This document shows, piece after piece, positions 47,488 through 56,559 of a DNA stretch of 64,000 nt. The notes under the pieces were generated by a model, which did no database searches, was not told the DNA's origin, and was given only the letters and a program-made list of their open reading frames with translations. Each line of letters opens with the position of its first letter. Position 1 is the first letter of the stretch. Origin of the DNA: Gluconobacter potus (lineage in GTDB: Bacteria > Pseudomonadota > Alphaproteobacteria > Acetobacterales > Acetobacteraceae). The translations under genes and the position numbers were made by a program. Where the stretch lies: assembly GCF_015244705.1 (NCBI RefSeq), contig NZ_JABCQF010000001.1:62001-126000 (forward strand), written 5' to 3'.

Positions 47488-48042
47488 TCAGGCCGGGACG
47501 CTGACGGACAGGTGATTCATCAGGGCCGGCACGTCCTCGACGACTGTGAACAGCTTGCGGGCCGACGGGTCCGCAAAGCCCTGATCGACCGCATCATTGA
47601 GCGTGTTGACCAGCGATGTGGCCCAGCCGCCGATATTGACGATGTAGATCGGCTCCTGATGCAGGCCGAGCTGCTTCCAGGTCATGATTTCCATGAGTTC
47701 GTCGAACGTGCCGAGGCCACCGGGAATGATCGCGTAGGCGTCGGACAGCTCGAACATACGGGCCTTGCGGGTGTGCATGTCCGGCGTGACTTCAAGCTGC
47801 GTCACACCCTTGTGCATGACTTCGCGGGCATGGAGGAATTCGGGAATGACGCCGATTACCCTGCCGCCTGCCTGAAGGGCCGCATCCGCCACTGTACCCA
47901 TCAGCCCCACATGGCCGCCGCCATAGACCAGTGTGATTCCGTGTCGCGCCAGGGCCGTTCCGATCTCTTTTGCACCTTCGGCATAGACGGGGGAGTTGCC
48001 GAAGCGGGAGCCACAGAAGACGGCGCAGGAACGAATGGTCAT
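47488..48042 (-). CDS. LOG-family protein (nucleoside 5'-monophosphate phosphoribohydrolase)
   Basis: 184 residues from the ATG at 48042 (MTIRSCAVFCGS). Rossmann-like with the LOG signature IPGGLGTFDELMEIMTWKQLG and YGGGHVGLMG. Known activity: release of cytokinin base or hydrolysis of AMP-like ribosides; in bacteria it is mostly nucleotide clean-up. An upstream in-frame extension from 48201 has no family-like features. Convergent with msrC; the MFS gene lies 32 bases upstream on the same strand. Confidence 0.93.
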   Translation of the reverse strand: MTIRSCAVFCGSRFGNSPVYAEGAKEIGTALARHGITLVYGGGHVGLMGTVADAALQAGGRVIGVIPEFLHAREVMHKGVTQLEVTPDMHTRKARMFELSDAYAIIPGGLGTFDELMEIMTWKQLGLHQEPIYIVNIGGWATSLVNTLNDAVDQGFADPSARKLFTVVEDVPALMNHLSVSVPA

Positions 48043-48074
48043 GTCGGGTCCGTGTAAGTTGAAGCGAGGATCTG

Positions 48075-49268
48075 TCACGCGGTCCGGCGGCCCAGGGAAC
48101 GGCTGATCAGCACACCCACCAGACAGCAGATGGCGGTGGTGGCGAACATCGTCCTGTAACCGGCGAACTCGATGACCTGTCCAAGAAACAGCCCCGAGCA
48201 CGCGATGGCAAGGTCAATGAAGATGGAATAGGCCCCAAGAGCCGCCCCGCGGTTCTCCGGACCCGCACTGTTGACGGCGAGAACGCCCAGTGCGGGAAAG
48301 AGCAGGGAGAAGCCTGCCCCCGTCAGTGCAGCGCCCACAAGGGCGGCGGATGGTATCTGGAAAATGCTGAGCGTGGCGAGTCCGAGCGCTTCCACCAGCA
48401 GCGAGACGATCGCCACGAACACACCGCCTCGCTTGGCGATCTGCGAGGCGAAGAAAAACCGGATGACGACGAAAGTGAAGCCGAAAACTGCCAGCGCCGT
48501 CGCCGCGCCTTGCCAGTGCAGCACTGAATAATACAGCGCCAGGAACGACGAGATCGCCCCGAATCCAATGGACCCCGCTGCCAGGGCCGAACCATGCGGG
48601 AGCACGAGTCTGAGCGCCCGGGCAAAAGGAATGGGCAGGCTGGTCGAGGGAAGGGGTTTGACGGCAGGGTAGAAGCCGATCAGCGCCAGGCCGAACAGCG
48701 GCAAAGCCACCGAGAGTATGCCCACCGAAACCAGCCCGCCATAGGGTGCCGCCAGCATGGACAGCTTGGCTCCGACCGGCGCACCCAGCGCAATCCCGCC
48801 ATAGGAGCAGATGCCGTTCCAGGAAATGGCGATCGCGGTATTTTCCGCACCGGCGCGCCGGATGTTCCAGACGATCACCCCGGTCGCGGCCCAGCTTTCT
48901 GCCCATCCCAGCAGCAGGCGGCTGAACAGCAGCACGCCCAGCGACAGCAGCGGCGTGGCCGCGAGCAGTCCCGCCCCCCCAATCAGAAGACCGGAGAGTA
49001 GACAGGTCACAAGGCCGCCGATAACGACCGGCTTGGGTCCGATCCGGTCCACCAGCCGTCCGGCGGAGGGGCGGGCCGCGAAGGTCGCGAAATACTGTAA
49101 CGAGAACGTGATGCCTGCGACGGTCGTGCTGTAACCCAGGCCCTGATGGACGAAAATCGTCAGGACGGCATTGGGCAGGCCGATCACGATATAGACGAGA
49201 AGATTGAACAGGACGACTGCAAGAACGCGTTTCGTCGGTGAGGCCGCCGGCGTATCTTGCGCGGTCAT
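48075..49268 (-). CDS. major facilitator superfamily transporter
   Basis: 397 residues, about 12 transmembrane spans, from the ATG at 49268 with AGGAG nine bases upstream. ARPSAGRLVDRIGPKPVVIGG is the MFS loop 2-3 motif, and LLFSRLLLGWAESWAATG resembles the YhhS/YfcJ (UPF0226-like) exporters. The substrate is unknown; the relatives are putative sugar or drug efflux permeases. The LOG gene follows 32 bases after, so they may be co-transcribed. Confidence 0.9.
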   Translation of the reverse strand: MTAQDTPAASPTKRVLAVVLFNLLVYIVIGLPNAVLTIFVHQGLGYSTTVAGITFSLQYFATFAARPSAGRLVDRIGPKPVVIGGLVTCLLSGLLIGGAGLLAATPLLSLGVLLFSRLLLGWAESWAATGVIVWNIRRAGAENTAIAISWNGICSYGGIALGAPVGAKLSMLAAPYGGLVSVGILSVALPLFGLALIGFYPAVKPLPSTSLPIPFARALRLVLPHGSALAAGSIGFGAISSFLALYYSVLHWQGAATALAVFGFTFVVIRFFFASQIAKRGGVFVAIVSLLVEALGLATLSIFQIPSAALVGAALTGAGFSLLFPALGVLAVNSAGPENRGAALGAYSIFIDLAIACSGLFLGQVIEFAGYRTMFATTAICCLVGVLISRSLGRRTA

Positions 49269-49396
49269 GTATCTGCTCTCCTGAGGCTCGGCTGTAAAAA
49301 AGATCCTCCATGGCATAGGCCAGATGAGTGAATCCGTCACGAGGGCGTGTCTTTCCGCCCTTCACAATCCCGAGTGAATCCGCCCCGAAGCAGACA

Positions 49397-49843
49397 CTAG
49401 ATGGGCTGACGCAGACGGGACGCGACGGACGTGCAGACGGTCTGGCGCAGCGGCGTGGGCATGGACGGCAGGGCGTACTGCTCGCGCTGTCCTGTCCGCA
49501 GGCTGAGGGCCTGAAGAATGCCCTGTTTTCCCGTGGCATAGGCCCTGTCGTTCTGAACAGGAGCGGTGGTACTTCCGGTCTCGTTTTCCGTCAGCATGGC
49601 GTTCTGCAGACAGTAATGCAGCGTTCCCACCAGGTTCGCTGGGGTAGCCGAGGACAGGTCCGGCTCTCCCAGAAACGCCACCGAATTGCGGGCCGGGGAG
49701 AAAGGGTGTCCCTGCTGGTTGCGGGAGAGGGTTTTCTCGAAATCCGGCGACAGAGCGGTCCTGGAGGCACAACCTCCCATCATCAGGAGCGGCGCCAGCA
49801 GGATAGTGGCCGGGAAAGTGGGGCGGGGCATGCGTTGGTCCAT
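49397..49843 (-). CDS. small predicted lipoprotein
   Basis: 148 residues. Signal peptide (PATILLAPLLMMGGC) with lipobox MGGC and Cys near residue 25; starts at ATG 49843, with ATG 49831 as an alternative. The mature part has two cysteines (LHYCLQNAM and TVCTSVA) and no recognised domain. Located between the MFS and dinB genes, on the same strand as both. Confidence 0.7.
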   Translation of the reverse strand: MDQRMPRPTFPATILLAPLLMMGGCASRTALSPDFEKTLSRNQQGHPFSPARNSVAFLGEPDLSSATPANLVGTLHYCLQNAMLTENETGSTTAPVQNDRAYATGKQGILQALSLRTGQREQYALPSMPTPLRQTVCTSVASRLRQPI

Positions 49844-49936
49844 GCGGTGGAAAAAGGGCCCGTTCAGAACAGGCTGATCCCCAACGCATCAGACGCCGGA
49901 AAGAATGCAATTCTGTCCGGCCAGCGCCGGGTGCCC

Positions 49937-51007
49937 TTAGAAAAGCAGTTCCATCTGGTCGCAGGGCGCGCTCTCCGCCGCATGAAAGCCCGACAGCGTC
50001 AGCCCGAGCAGCCGCACGCCGGGCACGAACGGAAACAGCGGCGCCATAAGGTTTTGGCCCGTCTCCAGCAGGATCTCTTCGGACGGAACAGGCGCGGACA
50101 GGGTGCGGGCACGGGTGATCTGGCGGAAATCGGCGTATTTGACCTTCAGGGTCACCGTCCGTGCTTGAAGCTGGCGGCGCTGGGCGCTCCCCCACAGCTT
50201 GGCCGCGATCTGCGTCAGCGCCTGATGCGCGTCGGTTTCGGATGTCAGGTCCCGAAGATAGGTCTGCTCGGTCCCGAGGGATTTGCGTTCCCGGTTCACG
50301 ACGACGGGGCGATGATCGATGCCTCGGGAAATGCCGTAATAAAACGCCGCTGCCTTGCCGAAATGGCGGGTCAGCGTCTCGATATCCCACTCCCGCAGGT
50401 CTGCTCCCGTTTCAATGCCCAGCGCTCGCATTTTCCGGGCCGTTGCCGGGCCGATGCCGTGGAACGCATCAACGGGCAGGGCGGAGACGAAGTCCGGCCC
50501 CATGGCGGGCGTGATGACGAAAAGCCCGTCCGGCTTACGGTAGTCCGAGGCCAGTTTGGCCAGAAAGCGGTTGTAGGACACGCCGGCGGAGGCGGTCAGC
50601 CCGGTTTCGGCGTGGATGTCCGCGCGGATGCGGTCCGCGACCAGCGTGGCCGAACCATAGGCACCAAGATGGTCCGTCAGATCCAGAGTGGCCTCATCCA
50701 GCGACAGCGGCTGGATCAGGGGCGTGTAGCGCGAGAAGATGTCATGGATCTGGGCCGAGACGCTGCGATAGACGTCAAACCGCGCCGGCACGAACACAAG
50801 CTCCGGACACAGGCGCTTGGCCGTGACCGACGGCATGGCCGAGCGGACGCCGAAACGCCGGGCCTCGTAGCTTGCGGCGGCCACCACGCCCCGTGCCTCG
50901 CCCCGGCCCACTGCGAGCGGGCGGCCGCGCAGGGAAGGGTCGTCCCGCTGTTCGACAGACGCGTAAAATGCGTCCATGTCGATATGCACGATCCGGCGTT
51001 GCTCCAT
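49937..51007 (-). CDS. dinB: DNA polymerase IV (translesion, Y family)
   Basis: 356 residues. The catalytic carboxylates are in HIDMDAFYASVEQRD and SLDEATLDLT (Asp-Glu pair intact, although the usual Tyr after DEA is Thr). GIGPATARKMRALGI is the helix-hairpin-helix, and the little-finger domain is complete. The extreme C-terminus QMELLF is a beta-clamp-binding motif. Performs translesion synthesis; SOS boxes were not identified upstream. Divergent from the Nudix gene. Confidence 0.96.
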   Translation of the reverse strand: MEQRRIVHIDMDAFYASVEQRDDPSLRGRPLAVGRGEARGVVAAASYEARRFGVRSAMPSVTAKRLCPELVFVPARFDVYRSVSAQIHDIFSRYTPLIQPLSLDEATLDLTDHLGAYGSATLVADRIRADIHAETGLTASAGVSYNRFLAKLASDYRKPDGLFVITPAMGPDFVSALPVDAFHGIGPATARKMRALGIETGADLREWDIETLTRHFGKAAAFYYGISRGIDHRPVVVNRERKSLGTEQTYLRDLTSETDAHQALTQIAAKLWGSAQRRQLQARTVTLKVKYADFRQITRARTLSAPVPSEEILLETGQNLMAPLFPFVPGVRLLGLTLSGFHAAESAPCDQMELLF

Positions 51008-51057
51008 GAGGCAAGTTTCGCCGATTCGGAAGAACGAAACAAGATCAGGATCCGTCC

Positions 51058-51636
51058 ATGAGCTCCGACACGACCCTTGAAGACGCCCGCAGGGACGCCG
51101 GTTTCCAGACGATTTCGACCCGACTGGCCTATAGCAATCCCTGGACCGCCCTGCGCGAGGACATCATCGTCCATCCCAACGGAAAGCAGGGGCTTTATGG
51201 CATTGTCGAGCGTGGCGAGTTCGTCGTGATCCTGCCGCTGCATGCCGACGGCAAGGTCACGCTGATCCAGCAGTTCCGCTATCCCGTGGGCGAGCGGCTG
51301 TGGGAGCTTCCGATGGGCATGTGGGAGACGAAAGAGAACGTCGATCCGGTCGAGCTTGCGCTGGGTGAACTGCGGGAGGAAACCGGGCTACGCGCCGGTG
51401 AGATGATCCATGTTGGCAGCATGTATCAGGGCGCAGGCTATTCGAACCAGAAAGGCCATGTCTTTCTGGCTCGCAACCTGACGCGTGGCGAGAGGGATCT
51501 GGAAGCCACGGAAGAAGACATCACCTGCCACGACATGACGCTGGACGCGTTCGAAGCCATGATCCGAGACGGCGAGCTGAAATGCATGGTCTCGCTGGCG
51601 GCTTTCGCCCTGATCCGGGCAAAAGGCCTGATCTGA
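51058..51636 (+). CDS. Nudix hydrolase (ADP-ribose pyrophosphatase-like)
   Basis: 192 residues. The Nudix box starts at LPMGMWETKENVDP and ends GELREETGLRAG; the usual Arg of the REUxEE part is Gly, but the metal-binding Glu residues EE are intact. The beta-strand HADGKVTLIQQFRYPVGERLWELPMG resembles ADP-ribose pyrophosphatases. Substrate not proven. The next gene on the strand is a small membrane protein. Confidence 0.88.
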   Translation: MSSDTTLEDARRDAGFQTISTRLAYSNPWTALREDIIVHPNGKQGLYGIVERGEFVVILPLHADGKVTLIQQFRYPVGERLWELPMGMWETKENVDPVELALGELREETGLRAGEMIHVGSMYQGAGYSNQKGHVFLARNLTRGERDLEATEEDITCHDMTLDAFEAMIRDGELKCMVSLAAFALIRAKGLI

Positions 51637-51714
51637 GGGGTTTTCCCCCGACCTCACGGAACCGGAGATGTGTCTGGGGCGCTAGCTGTTCTCCAGCACA
51701 TCATGAAGGTCCCG

Positions 51715-52227
51715 ATGGTCGAAACCGCATCGCCGTCTCCCGATACCAGCCAGATCATCGCGCGCGGCCATCCGACCGATAATGAGCTGCTGGCGTTTTA
51801 TCGCTCGGAAATCCGGTTCGAGACGGAAGTCGTGAACGGCCGCCTTCAGGCGCTTCTGGGGTCGCAGGCCTTCCTCGTCATCGCCTATGCGACGGCCATG
51901 ACCGGCTCTACAAAAAGATGGGGCGACAGCATGGTTCTCCTGCTGCCGCCCTTGTTTTCCATGCTGGGATTTGTCCTCGCCCTGATGGCGCTGCCAGGCA
52001 TCCGCGCGGCTTATGCCGCAATCGGAAAATGGGAGGGCAAACAGCGCAATCTGCACACCCGCAGCCCGGACCTGACCGATTTCACACTGGCGCCGAACGA
52101 GGACGAAACCCGCGACATGATGCGCCGCGCCCAGCGTGGCGCACTCTTCGCCCATCAGGCCCCGTTCATCTTCATGATTGCCTGGGCAATTTTCGGGATC
52201 ATCCCGTTCTATCTGTACCTGAAATAG
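51715..52227 (+). CDS. small membrane protein of unknown function
   Basis: 170 residues. Three hydrophobic segments are visible, near LGSQAFLVIAYATAM, LLPPLFSMLGFVLALMAL and FIFMIAWAIFGIIPFYLYL. The start is ATG 51715, preceded by AAGGT four bases upstream; ATG 51703 and GTG 51670 are in frame. The soluble loop (KWEGKQRNLHTRSPDL ... DETRDMMRRAQRG) would face the cytoplasm. No family was recognised with confidence. Confidence 0.65.
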   Translation: MVETASPSPDTSQIIARGHPTDNELLAFYRSEIRFETEVVNGRLQALLGSQAFLVIAYATAMTGSTKRWGDSMVLLLPPLFSMLGFVLALMALPGIRAAYAAIGKWEGKQRNLHTRSPDLTDFTLAPNEDETRDMMRRAQRGALFAHQAPFIFMIAWAIFGIIPFYLYLK

Positions 52228-52229
52228 CG

Positions 52230-52523
52230 TCAGATCACGGCGTCAAGAAAGACGACTTCCGATCCGCCTCCTTCAACCAGAGGCGTAATCGTCTGGTTGA
52301 ATACCCTGCCGTGCTCCGTTGCCATGTGAGCCTCGAAGGCCGCATCATCCCGGTAGGTTTCTTCCACATGAAACAGGTGGGGGTCCGAGGCGAGCGTATA
52401 GACCATGAAGCGCTCACAGCCGGGTTCGGCGCGAACGTTCCCCGCCAGTTTCGTCAGCAGATCGCGCAGGGTTTCGCGCTTTCCGGGCAGCGCTTTGAGC
52501 GTGGCGTAAAGGGACTTGGCCAT
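52230..52523 (-). CDS. antibiotic-biosynthesis-monooxygenase (ABM) domain protein
   Basis: 97 residues, a single ABM ferredoxin-like fold similar to YgiN, with GKRETLRDLLTKLAGNV at the N-terminus, CERFMVYTLASDPHLFHVEETYRDDAAFEAHM typical in the middle. YgiN-type proteins act on quinols or as small-molecule monooxygenases. It is convergent with the membrane protein (gap of 2 bases). Confidence 0.88.
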   Translation of the reverse strand: MAKSLYATLKALPGKRETLRDLLTKLAGNVRAEPGCERFMVYTLASDPHLFHVEETYRDDAAFEAHMATEHGRVFNQTITPLVEGGGSEVVFLDAVI

Positions 52524-52603
52524 GACGCGGAACCTCGTGCTGTTGGAAGATCCATTATCATTGAGCCGTTAAGACCGATCCGCAACGGCACAGCTGCGTG
52601 AGG

Positions 52604-52981
52604 CTAGGATTTCTCCAGCAGAGCCTTGCAGCGCATCCACGACATACGGTCGCGGAAGATGAACAGGACGTAGTAGTCCAGTTCGCGGCTGCGGGTTTTC
52701 GTGGTGCGGGTATAGAAGGGATAGACGTCGAACGGCCCCTGAAGTCCGGCAGGGGCGGGTTCGGACGGCAGGATGCAGTTCACCCGGAACAGCGGCATAT
52801 AGACTGCATCATCGCCGGGATTGCGCCGCACATGCCACAAGTTGCGTCGGAACTTCTTCAGCCGTTCAGGCAGAAGAAAGACCATCGATTTCTCGATGAA
52901 TCCTTCTCCGAAATGCTCGGGCCGGTAATACCGCATGTCCTCGGGCATGTTGCAGAAATGGGGATGGTCCTGAACGATCAT
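52604..52981 (-). CDS. conserved-looking hypothetical protein
   Basis: 125 residues from the ATG at 52981, with AAAGGA eight bases upstream. The frame is open to 53155 but that part is Arg-rich and overlaps the 3' end of the PadR gene in a different frame, so it is excluded. Aromatic- and Arg-rich (RYYRPEHFGEGFIEKSMVFLLPERLKKF ends at a WHVRRN motif), two cysteines, no signal peptide or span. I recognise no domain. Confidence 0.6.
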   Translation of the reverse strand: MIVQDHPHFCNMPEDMRYYRPEHFGEGFIEKSMVFLLPERLKKFRRNLWHVRRNPGDDAVYMPLFRVNCILPSEPAPAGLQGPFDVYPFYTRTTKTRSRELDYYVLFIFRDRMSWMRCKALLEKS

Positions 52982-53039
52982 GGACCATCCTTTACGGCAT
53001 TGTGCCGGCCGTTGGGAGAGGTACGCCGGTGTTCCTGCC

Positions 53040-53864
53040 TTATTCGGCCGAAGTCTTTTCGGCAGACGCCTCGTCAGCAGCCGGACCGCCGATTTCCGCA
53101 GCGGCACGGCGCAGGATCGCCACGATGCGACGCAGTTCGTCCGCATCCGCGCCACGGCGGGACTTCAGAGCAGCTTTCAGAGCGAATCTTGCGTCATGAA
53201 ATTCCTGCCCCAGCGTCGGATCGAGGTCGTTGATGCCGGTAAAGGCTTCGCGGACATCGGCCATACGGGCGCCGATCCGGCTCATGATATCGAGGATGCG
53301 GGCTGCTTCCTCTTTATTGGCCTCGTGATGCGCCTTTCCTTCATCCGTCAGGCTGTAGAGCTTGCGATTGCCTTCCTGGGTGACGGCGGCAAGGCCGGTC
53401 TCTTCCAGATAGGTAAGGGACGGGTAAATCACGCCGGGGCTGGGCTTGTAGAAGCCGCCGGACCGCTCTTCGAGGCGCCGGATCAGCTCATAGCCGTGGG
53501 CCGGGGCCTCTGCGAGCAGGGCGAGGATGACGAGCTGAAGCTCATCGGCCGTCAGCTTGCGGCCGCGTGTGAAGCCTTCGCCCCCCAGATCACCGCCAAA
53601 GCCCTTGCCGAAGCGGCCACCGCCCATTCCTCCGCCACGTCCGCCATGCCGACGGCCGAAACCGCGTTCACCGCGTTCCATGCCCCGATGGCGCCCGCCG
53701 CGCCCTTCGCCGCGCGTGCGGTCTTTGTTGGGGCCATCTCCCCGCTCTGCGCCTTCTGCGATGGGACCTCCCATGCGGAAGAAACCGCGGCGATGGCCGC
53801 GATGGGAGCGCTGTCCGGCATCCGTACGGTCGGTGTTGAAGCGGTCAGTTTTGTGTTTGAACAT
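53040..53864 (-). CDS. PadR-family transcriptional regulator with Arg/Gly-rich N-terminal extension
   Basis: 274 residues. The PadR winged helix starts near residue 105 (TADELQLVILALLAEAPAHGYELIRRLEE, then FYKPSPGVIYPSLTYLEETGL and YSLTDEGKAHHEA) and is followed by a C-terminal helical dimerisation region. The first ~100 residues are low complexity: Arg, Gly, Asp and some His (RGFGRRHGGRGGGMGGG). The layout resembles nickel-responsive YqjI, which has a His-rich N-terminus, but here Arg/Gly dominate and there are few His. AGGAGA precedes the ATG. Palindromic sites lie just upstream. Confidence 0.88.
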   Translation of the reverse strand: MFKHKTDRFNTDRTDAGQRSHRGHRRGFFRMGGPIAEGAERGDGPNKDRTRGEGRGGRHRGMERGERGFGRRHGGRGGGMGGGRFGKGFGGDLGGEGFTRGRKLTADELQLVILALLAEAPAHGYELIRRLEERSGGFYKPSPGVIYPSLTYLEETGLAAVTQEGNRKLYSLTDEGKAHHEANKEEAARILDIMSRIGARMADVREAFTGINDLDPTLGQEFHDARFALKAALKSRRGADADELRRIVAILRRAAAEIGGPAADEASAEKTSAE

Positions 53865-53881
53865 TGTGTTCTCCTATTCGA

Positions 53882-53910
53882 TATATCGAACGATATAGTA
53901 TCTTAAGATA
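53882..53910. promoter_or_regulatory. PadR-type operator candidates
   Basis: TATATCG-AA-CGATATA (53882-53897) and TATCTTAAGATA (53899-53910) are two perfect palindromes one base apart, 17 bases upstream of padR and near the divergent membrane-protein gene. Short AT-rich ATAT...ATAT dyads are typical of PadR-family operators, so autoregulation and control of the divergent gene are likely. Confidence 0.6.
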
Positions 53911-53928
53911 TATCTTCAAGAGAAAAAG

Positions 53929-54771
53929 ATGGCGGGTCGATTTTTTCTCCCGTCCCTGTTCCGGCGCCCGGGGTGCAGGCATGAAATGCTGTTTACGGTC
54001 CGGGCCGTAGCCGAAGGGCGCTCCGGCTGGTATCGGGCAGGGATGGGTAGCCCGATTTCTCTTCCCCCCGATCCGGAACTGCGTCGCACGCTGCGACAGC
54101 TTGTCCCCTGGCGCGCGGCCCTGACGATCGGCGCGATGCTGGTGCTGGTGGCGGCGCTCCAGCGCCTGCCGTTCATCCATCACCTTCTGGAAAACGCGCC
54201 GCACTGGCACGAGACGCCGGGCGCGCCGCTGTGGTTCCTGCTGCTGGCCGTGCCCTACAGCGCGTGCGGACTGCCGCGACAGGCGCTCTGCGTGGCGGCC
54301 GGGCTGGCCTTCGGACTATGGGGCGGCCTTGTTCTGTGTTCGCTGGCCTATATGCTGGGGGCGGTTCTGGCCTATGGATGGGCGCGCGCACTCGCGCCTG
54401 CCGCGTTTCGGGCGCGGCTGCATGACAGGCTGCAGGCGGATTACGCCGCCTTGGCCCGGACGCTCCACGCCAAGCCCTTCCGGGCGGTCCTGACGCTGCG
54501 CCTGATGCCGGTGGGATCCGCCCTGCTGGTCTCGACGGCGGCGGGACTGTTCGAACTCCCGCTGCTGCCGTTTTCGGTCGCGACATTCCTGGGAGGGCTC
54601 CCGCAGACCCTGATCTTCGTGCTGGTCGGCTCCGGGACGCGGATCGGGCATGTCCTTCAGTTGGGGCTTGCGGGAATCCTGTTCGTCGTGTCGGGTGTGC
54701 TGGGCGCTGTTCTGCTCCGGCAGCATGGCCAGACCGTCCCGAAGGACAACGCAGACCCCCCGGCTTCCTGA
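53929..54771 (+). CDS. TVP38/TMEM64 (SNARE-associated, DedA-like) membrane protein
   Basis: 280 residues in the longest frame; alternative ATGs at 53986 and 54043, none with a strong ribosome site. About five hydrophobic segments. FLGGLPQTLIFVLVGSGTRIG and AAGLAFGLWGGLVLC are typical of the VTT (TVP38/TMEM64/DedA) domain, with the Arg-containing LTLRLMPVGSALLVSTAAGL loop. The family is linked to lipid scrambling and envelope homeostasis. Divergent from padR and sharing its operator region, so it may be the regulated target. The next gene is an efflux pump. Confidence 0.82.
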   Translation: MAGRFFLPSLFRRPGCRHEMLFTVRAVAEGRSGWYRAGMGSPISLPPDPELRRTLRQLVPWRAALTIGAMLVLVAALQRLPFIHHLLENAPHWHETPGAPLWFLLLAVPYSACGLPRQALCVAAGLAFGLWGGLVLCSLAYMLGAVLAYGWARALAPAAFRARLHDRLQADYAALARTLHAKPFRAVLTLRLMPVGSALLVSTAAGLFELPLLPFSVATFLGGLPQTLIFVLVGSGTRIGHVLQLGLAGILFVVSGVLGAVLLRQHGQTVPKDNADPPAS

Positions 54772-54816
54772 AAAAAGCTGCATACCACGCAACCTGAATT
54801 GAACAGGCAGACGCGC

Positions 54817-56085
54817 ATGACAGATCAGAACATGACATTCAGACGGGGAGATCCCCTGCCCGCATGGCTGCCGGTTCTGCTGGGAATCTTTACGGCTGTC
54901 GGGCCGGTCTCGACGGATGTCTATCTGCCGGCCCTGCCTGAAATGGAGCGTCAGCTCCACACGGCGGCGGGGTCGGGCAGTGCCACGATGGCAGCCTGGG
55001 TGATCGGGCTGGCCATCGGGCAGATCACCATCGGCCCGATCTCGGACCGCTTCGGCCGTCGCTGGCCGCTGCTGCTCGGCATGCTTGGCTATACGCTGGG
55101 CGAGATCGGCTGTGCGCTGGCGCCGAGCATGACGTTCCTGTGCATCTGCCGTGTCTTCTCCGCCATCATGGCCTCGGCCGGACTCGTGGTGCCGAACGCC
55201 TGCATTCGCGACCTGACGGAAGGCGATGCCTCGTCGAAAATGATGTCCCGTCTGATCGTCATCCAGGGCACGGTGCCGATCCTGGCTCCCATGCTGGGGG
55301 GATTTGCGCTGAAATTCGTGGACTGGCGCGTCATCTTCTGGGCCACGGCCGTCTATGGCGGACTCTGTACCTTCCTGCTGATGACGATCTTCCCCGAGAC
55401 GCTCGCTCCGGAAGACCGGCGGGACCTGCGTCCCGTCTCCATCATCGAACGTTACATCTATATCCTGCGCACCCGCAGCTTCGTCACGAACGGTCTGGTC
55501 TGGAGCTTTCTGGGCTTCGTGACCTTCACCTATCTGACGGCGGCGCCCATGCTGTTCGAGGACGTGTTCGGCATGTCGCCGTTCCATTATGGCATGCTGT
55601 TCGGCCTGTTCGCGATCTGCATGATCGGCGCGTCAGCCATCAATGGGCAACTCGTCGGGCGCGTCAGTACCGCGAAAATGCTGTTCTCCGCGTTGGGCAT
55701 CAGTCTGGCGGGCTGTGCCATCCTGCTGCTGCTGGCACTGGTCTCGAACTATGATCTCGATCCGCAGGGACACATCAAGGCGATGTTCCTGTGGCCGCTC
55801 ATCATCGCGCTCATCATCACGATGGGCCCGACTGGCATTATCGGTCCTAACTCCATGGTGGGCGTTCTCTCCGAACAGTCCGACCGCGCCGGTTCGGCCT
55901 CGGCTCTGGCGGGAACGATGCAGTATCTTTTCGGCGCCGTGGCGAGCGCCCTGTTCGGACTGATGCCGTCCGGAACGGCCGTTCCGATGGCAATCTTCAT
56001 GTCCTTTGCCTTCGCCGCGGCCATGGGGTTCGCCCTGCTGCGCCCCAACCTGCCTGCCGTGGCAGAGCCGTCGAACCACTCCTGA
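54817..56085 (+). CDS. Bcr/CflA-family multidrug efflux transporter
   Basis: 422 residues, 12 spans. The TDVYLPALPEMERQL start of TM1 and QITIGPISDRFGRRWPLLLG (loop 2-3) are hallmark Bcr/CflA motifs, as is RVFSAIMASAGLVVPNACIRDL. Exports drugs such as bicyclomycin or chloramphenicol, or cysteine and peptides in other bacteria. ATG 54817 is used. A single-domain response regulator follows 13 bases after the stop, so they may share a transcript. Confidence 0.94.
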   Translation: MTDQNMTFRRGDPLPAWLPVLLGIFTAVGPVSTDVYLPALPEMERQLHTAAGSGSATMAAWVIGLAIGQITIGPISDRFGRRWPLLLGMLGYTLGEIGCALAPSMTFLCICRVFSAIMASAGLVVPNACIRDLTEGDASSKMMSRLIVIQGTVPILAPMLGGFALKFVDWRVIFWATAVYGGLCTFLLMTIFPETLAPEDRRDLRPVSIIERYIYILRTRSFVTNGLVWSFLGFVTFTYLTAAPMLFEDVFGMSPFHYGMLFGLFAICMIGASAINGQLVGRVSTAKMLFSALGISLAGCAILLLLALVSNYDLDPQGHIKAMFLWPLIIALIITMGPTGIIGPNSMVGVLSEQSDRAGSASALAGTMQYLFGAVASALFGLMPSGTAVPMAIFMSFAFAAAMGFALLRPNLPAVAEPSNHS

Positions 56086-56098
56086 GGAAATATCCATC

Positions 56099-56446
56099 AT
56101 GAAGGCACTTCTGGTTGAAGACGACGCCGCCATCGCCCTGGTGGTCGAGACGGTTCTCCAGCGTGAGGGCTGGACGGTGCGGCATGTCACGGACGGGACT
56201 TCCGCACTGGAGGAGGAGGCTCCGGATCTTCTGGTGACGGACCTCAACCTGCCCGGCGCGCGGAACGGACTGGAGATTGCGCATCTGCTGCGCGAGCACC
56301 GCCCTCAGATGGCGGTCGTGCTCATGTCCGGCGACTACGAAGAGAGCGATATGGCCCCGCAGGGCATGGCCGTATTGCCTAAACCGTTCCGCAGGGCAGG
56401 GCTTCTCGCCGCCATCGCACAGGTCATTGGTCAGGTCCGGGATTAG
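56099..56446 (+). CDS. single-domain response regulator receiver
   Basis: 115 residues, receiver domain only. Acidic pair in LLVEDDAAIAL, phospho-Asp in LLVTDLNLPG, Ser in VVLMSGDYEES and Lys in LPKPFRR. No output domain, so it works by protein interaction, as a CheY-like or phosphorelay protein. AGGAA lies before the ATG. No kinase gene is adjacent; the histidine kinase at 63.4 kb is distant. Confidence 0.9.
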   Translation: MKALLVEDDAAIALVVETVLQREGWTVRHVTDGTSALEEEAPDLLVTDLNLPGARNGLEIAHLLREHRPQMAVVLMSGDYEESDMAPQGMAVLPKPFRRAGLLAAIAQVIGQVRD

Positions 56447-56559
56447 GCCTGCCATTGGCCGCCCGGCGCAATCCGGGCTTGAGGACAGGGGTTGAGTTGG
56501 GGGGGAGACTCCCCTACATGCCGCGCTGTTTGCCATGACCAGATGAAAGCAGTGCCGCC

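Noticed and set aside
52982-53155. N-terminal extension of the 52.6-53.0 kb hypothetical protein
   Set aside because: It overlaps the 3' end of padR out of frame and is Arg-rich shadow sequence; ATG 52981 has a good ribosome site.
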